A DNA stretch of 64,000 nucleotides from positions 1 through 64,000 of the forward strand of contig CAZTXB010000014.1 in assembly GCA_964617955.1 (NCBI GenBank), read 5' to 3'. The position numbers were made by a program, and so were the translations under genes. This stretch comes from JABWCE01 sp964617955 (GTDB lineage Bacteria; Bacteroidota; Bacteroidia; NS11-12g; UBA9320). Numbering within the stretch: position 1 is the stretch's first letter; each line of letters starts with the position of its first letter. Under the pieces are notes generated by a model, which ran no database searches, was not told the origin of the DNA, and saw only the letters and a list, made by a program, of their open reading frames with translations. Shown here one piece after another: positions 63,431-64,000 of this stretch.

Positions 63431-64000
63431 TTACTTTTCAAGAAGAATATTTCTCATGTTCAGTGAAAGATTAAACAGCGAAATTTTAGCATTGGCGTTC
63501 CTATCGATATGATAAATGGTATCGTTGATTTTACTATAAATTTTTTCAATTTTCTTTTCGTTCAAAATCTTGCTGATATTTAGTATAAAATTAGCATTTG
63601 ATTCAGGCACTCTGGGTTTATGGTCCTTGATATAACGGCAATGCAAGCACTCTCCAAAAACATAGAGGCAATTTTCAAGAAATTGCTTTATTTTTTCTCT
63701 TCCCTGCCCTGAAGTAAACGTAACCCAGTCGTTTATTTTTTGAATATTGCGGGCATAACAGTATTGAAGCCATTGCTGCATGCGCTCGGTGTATTCTTTT
63801 TCCTCTTCATGCATGAGCTGCTGTGCCAGGCTCATATTGCCCCTGCTCAGATACGCCACCGTTTCGGCATCTTTTTCGGCCATCTCATAATGTTTCCTTA
63901 AATATTCGGTCACGGTTTTAGCCGAATAGGCAGGTACGTTGTAAATTTGGGTTCTCGATATGATCGTCGGTAAAATCAAATTAACATCCTCCGTTACTAG
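63431..64000 (-). CDS. holB: DNA polymerase III delta' subunit, C-terminal part
   Basis: The frame runs off the window's right edge, so 190 codons of the C-terminal part are seen (LVTEDVNLILPTIISRTQIY ...). It has the end of the AAA+ clamp-loader ATPase (SRTQIYNVPAYS, then RGNMSLAQQLMHEEE) and the helical collar domain. The Bacteroidota delta' C-terminus (GECLHCRYIKDHKPRVPESN; FNLSLNMRNILLEK) matches. This is part of the clamp loader of the replicative polymerase. The Walker motifs lie outside the window. Confidence 0.85.
   Translation of the reverse strand, partial: LVTEDVNLILPTIISRTQIYNVPAYSAKTVTEYLRKHYEMAEKDAETVAYLSRGNMSLAQQLMHEEEKEYTERMQQWLQYCYARNIQKINDWVTFTSGQGREKIKQFLENCLYVFGECLHCRYIKDHKPRVPESNANFILNISKILNEKKIEKIYSKINDTIYHIDRNANAKISLFNLSLNMRNILLEK

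Noticed and set aside
1..64000. tRNA and rRNA genes
   Set aside because: No T-arm (GGTTCGAATCC-like) with matching cloverleaf and no rRNA-like stretch found by eye on either strand.

Overview
The window is chromosomal DNA from a member of the Bacteroidota. Several things point there: type IX secretion (T9SS) C-terminal sorting domains of both classes (three type-B, CHU_C-like; two type-A), GEVED and DUF7948 surface proteins, TAnnTTTG promoter boxes, DUF3098 next to ftsX/uppP, a fused alpha/beta 2-oxoacid dehydrogenase E1, and A-rich leaders without Shine-Dalgarno sites. The order cannot be fixed from this sequence. No rRNA, tRNA, prophage or CRISPR array is visible.

Layout. 1-5.9 kb: 5'-complete but window-truncated GEVED adhesin, ComEC-type DNA uptake channel, two conserved hypotheticals. 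6-9.7 kb: E1 of a 2-oxoacid dehydrogenase complex and a sugar nucleotidyltransferase, separated by a MITE-like element. 9.8-17.9 kb: ECF sigma factor, a membrane protein shaped like an anti-sigma factor but ending in a T9SS-type domain, and a 2188-residue adhesin, all in one direction. 18-23.6 kb: YbjN-like protein, exported beta-helix protein, RsmI-like methylase, oligopeptidase B-like peptidase. 23.6-29 kb: molybdenum cofactor genes (moaC-mog fusion; moeA-moaD-moeB-like-moaE) split by a TPR membrane protein. 29-41 kb: single-strand binding protein, zinc-ribbon protein, membrane protein, serine hydrolase, EF-G paralogue overlapping a PqqB-like lipoprotein, threonine aldolase, outer-membrane protein, SNF2 helicase. 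41-44.4 kb: small T9SS protein, YebC regulator, acyl-CoA carboxylase beta subunit.

44.4-48.5 kb is an accessory, decaying stretch. It holds a candidate structured small RNA with its own promoter and terminator, a frameshifted PIN-domain toxin gene, two exported or membrane hypotheticals, a gene split by an in-frame stop, an orphan antitoxin-like gene, and an exported protein carrying a 12-bp minisatellite. 48.5-64 kb returns to core functions: uppP-DUF3098-ftsX, lysS, a 1490-residue PKD-repeat adhesin, a second MITE copy, a SulP transporter plus carbonic anhydrase module with a divergent TetR regulator, dihydrolipoyl dehydrogenase, a RicT/PSP1 protein and the 3' part of holB.

The most noteworthy signals are: (1) a MITE family with 15-bp terminal inverted repeats, inserted exactly at two stop codons between convergent genes; (2) the candidate small RNA at about 44.54-44.65 kb; (3) the sigma/anti-sigma-like/adhesin locus, whose anti-sigma-like protein carries a T9SS type-B domain and whose adhesin carries an unusual array of SK-x3-Y-x-DS repeats.
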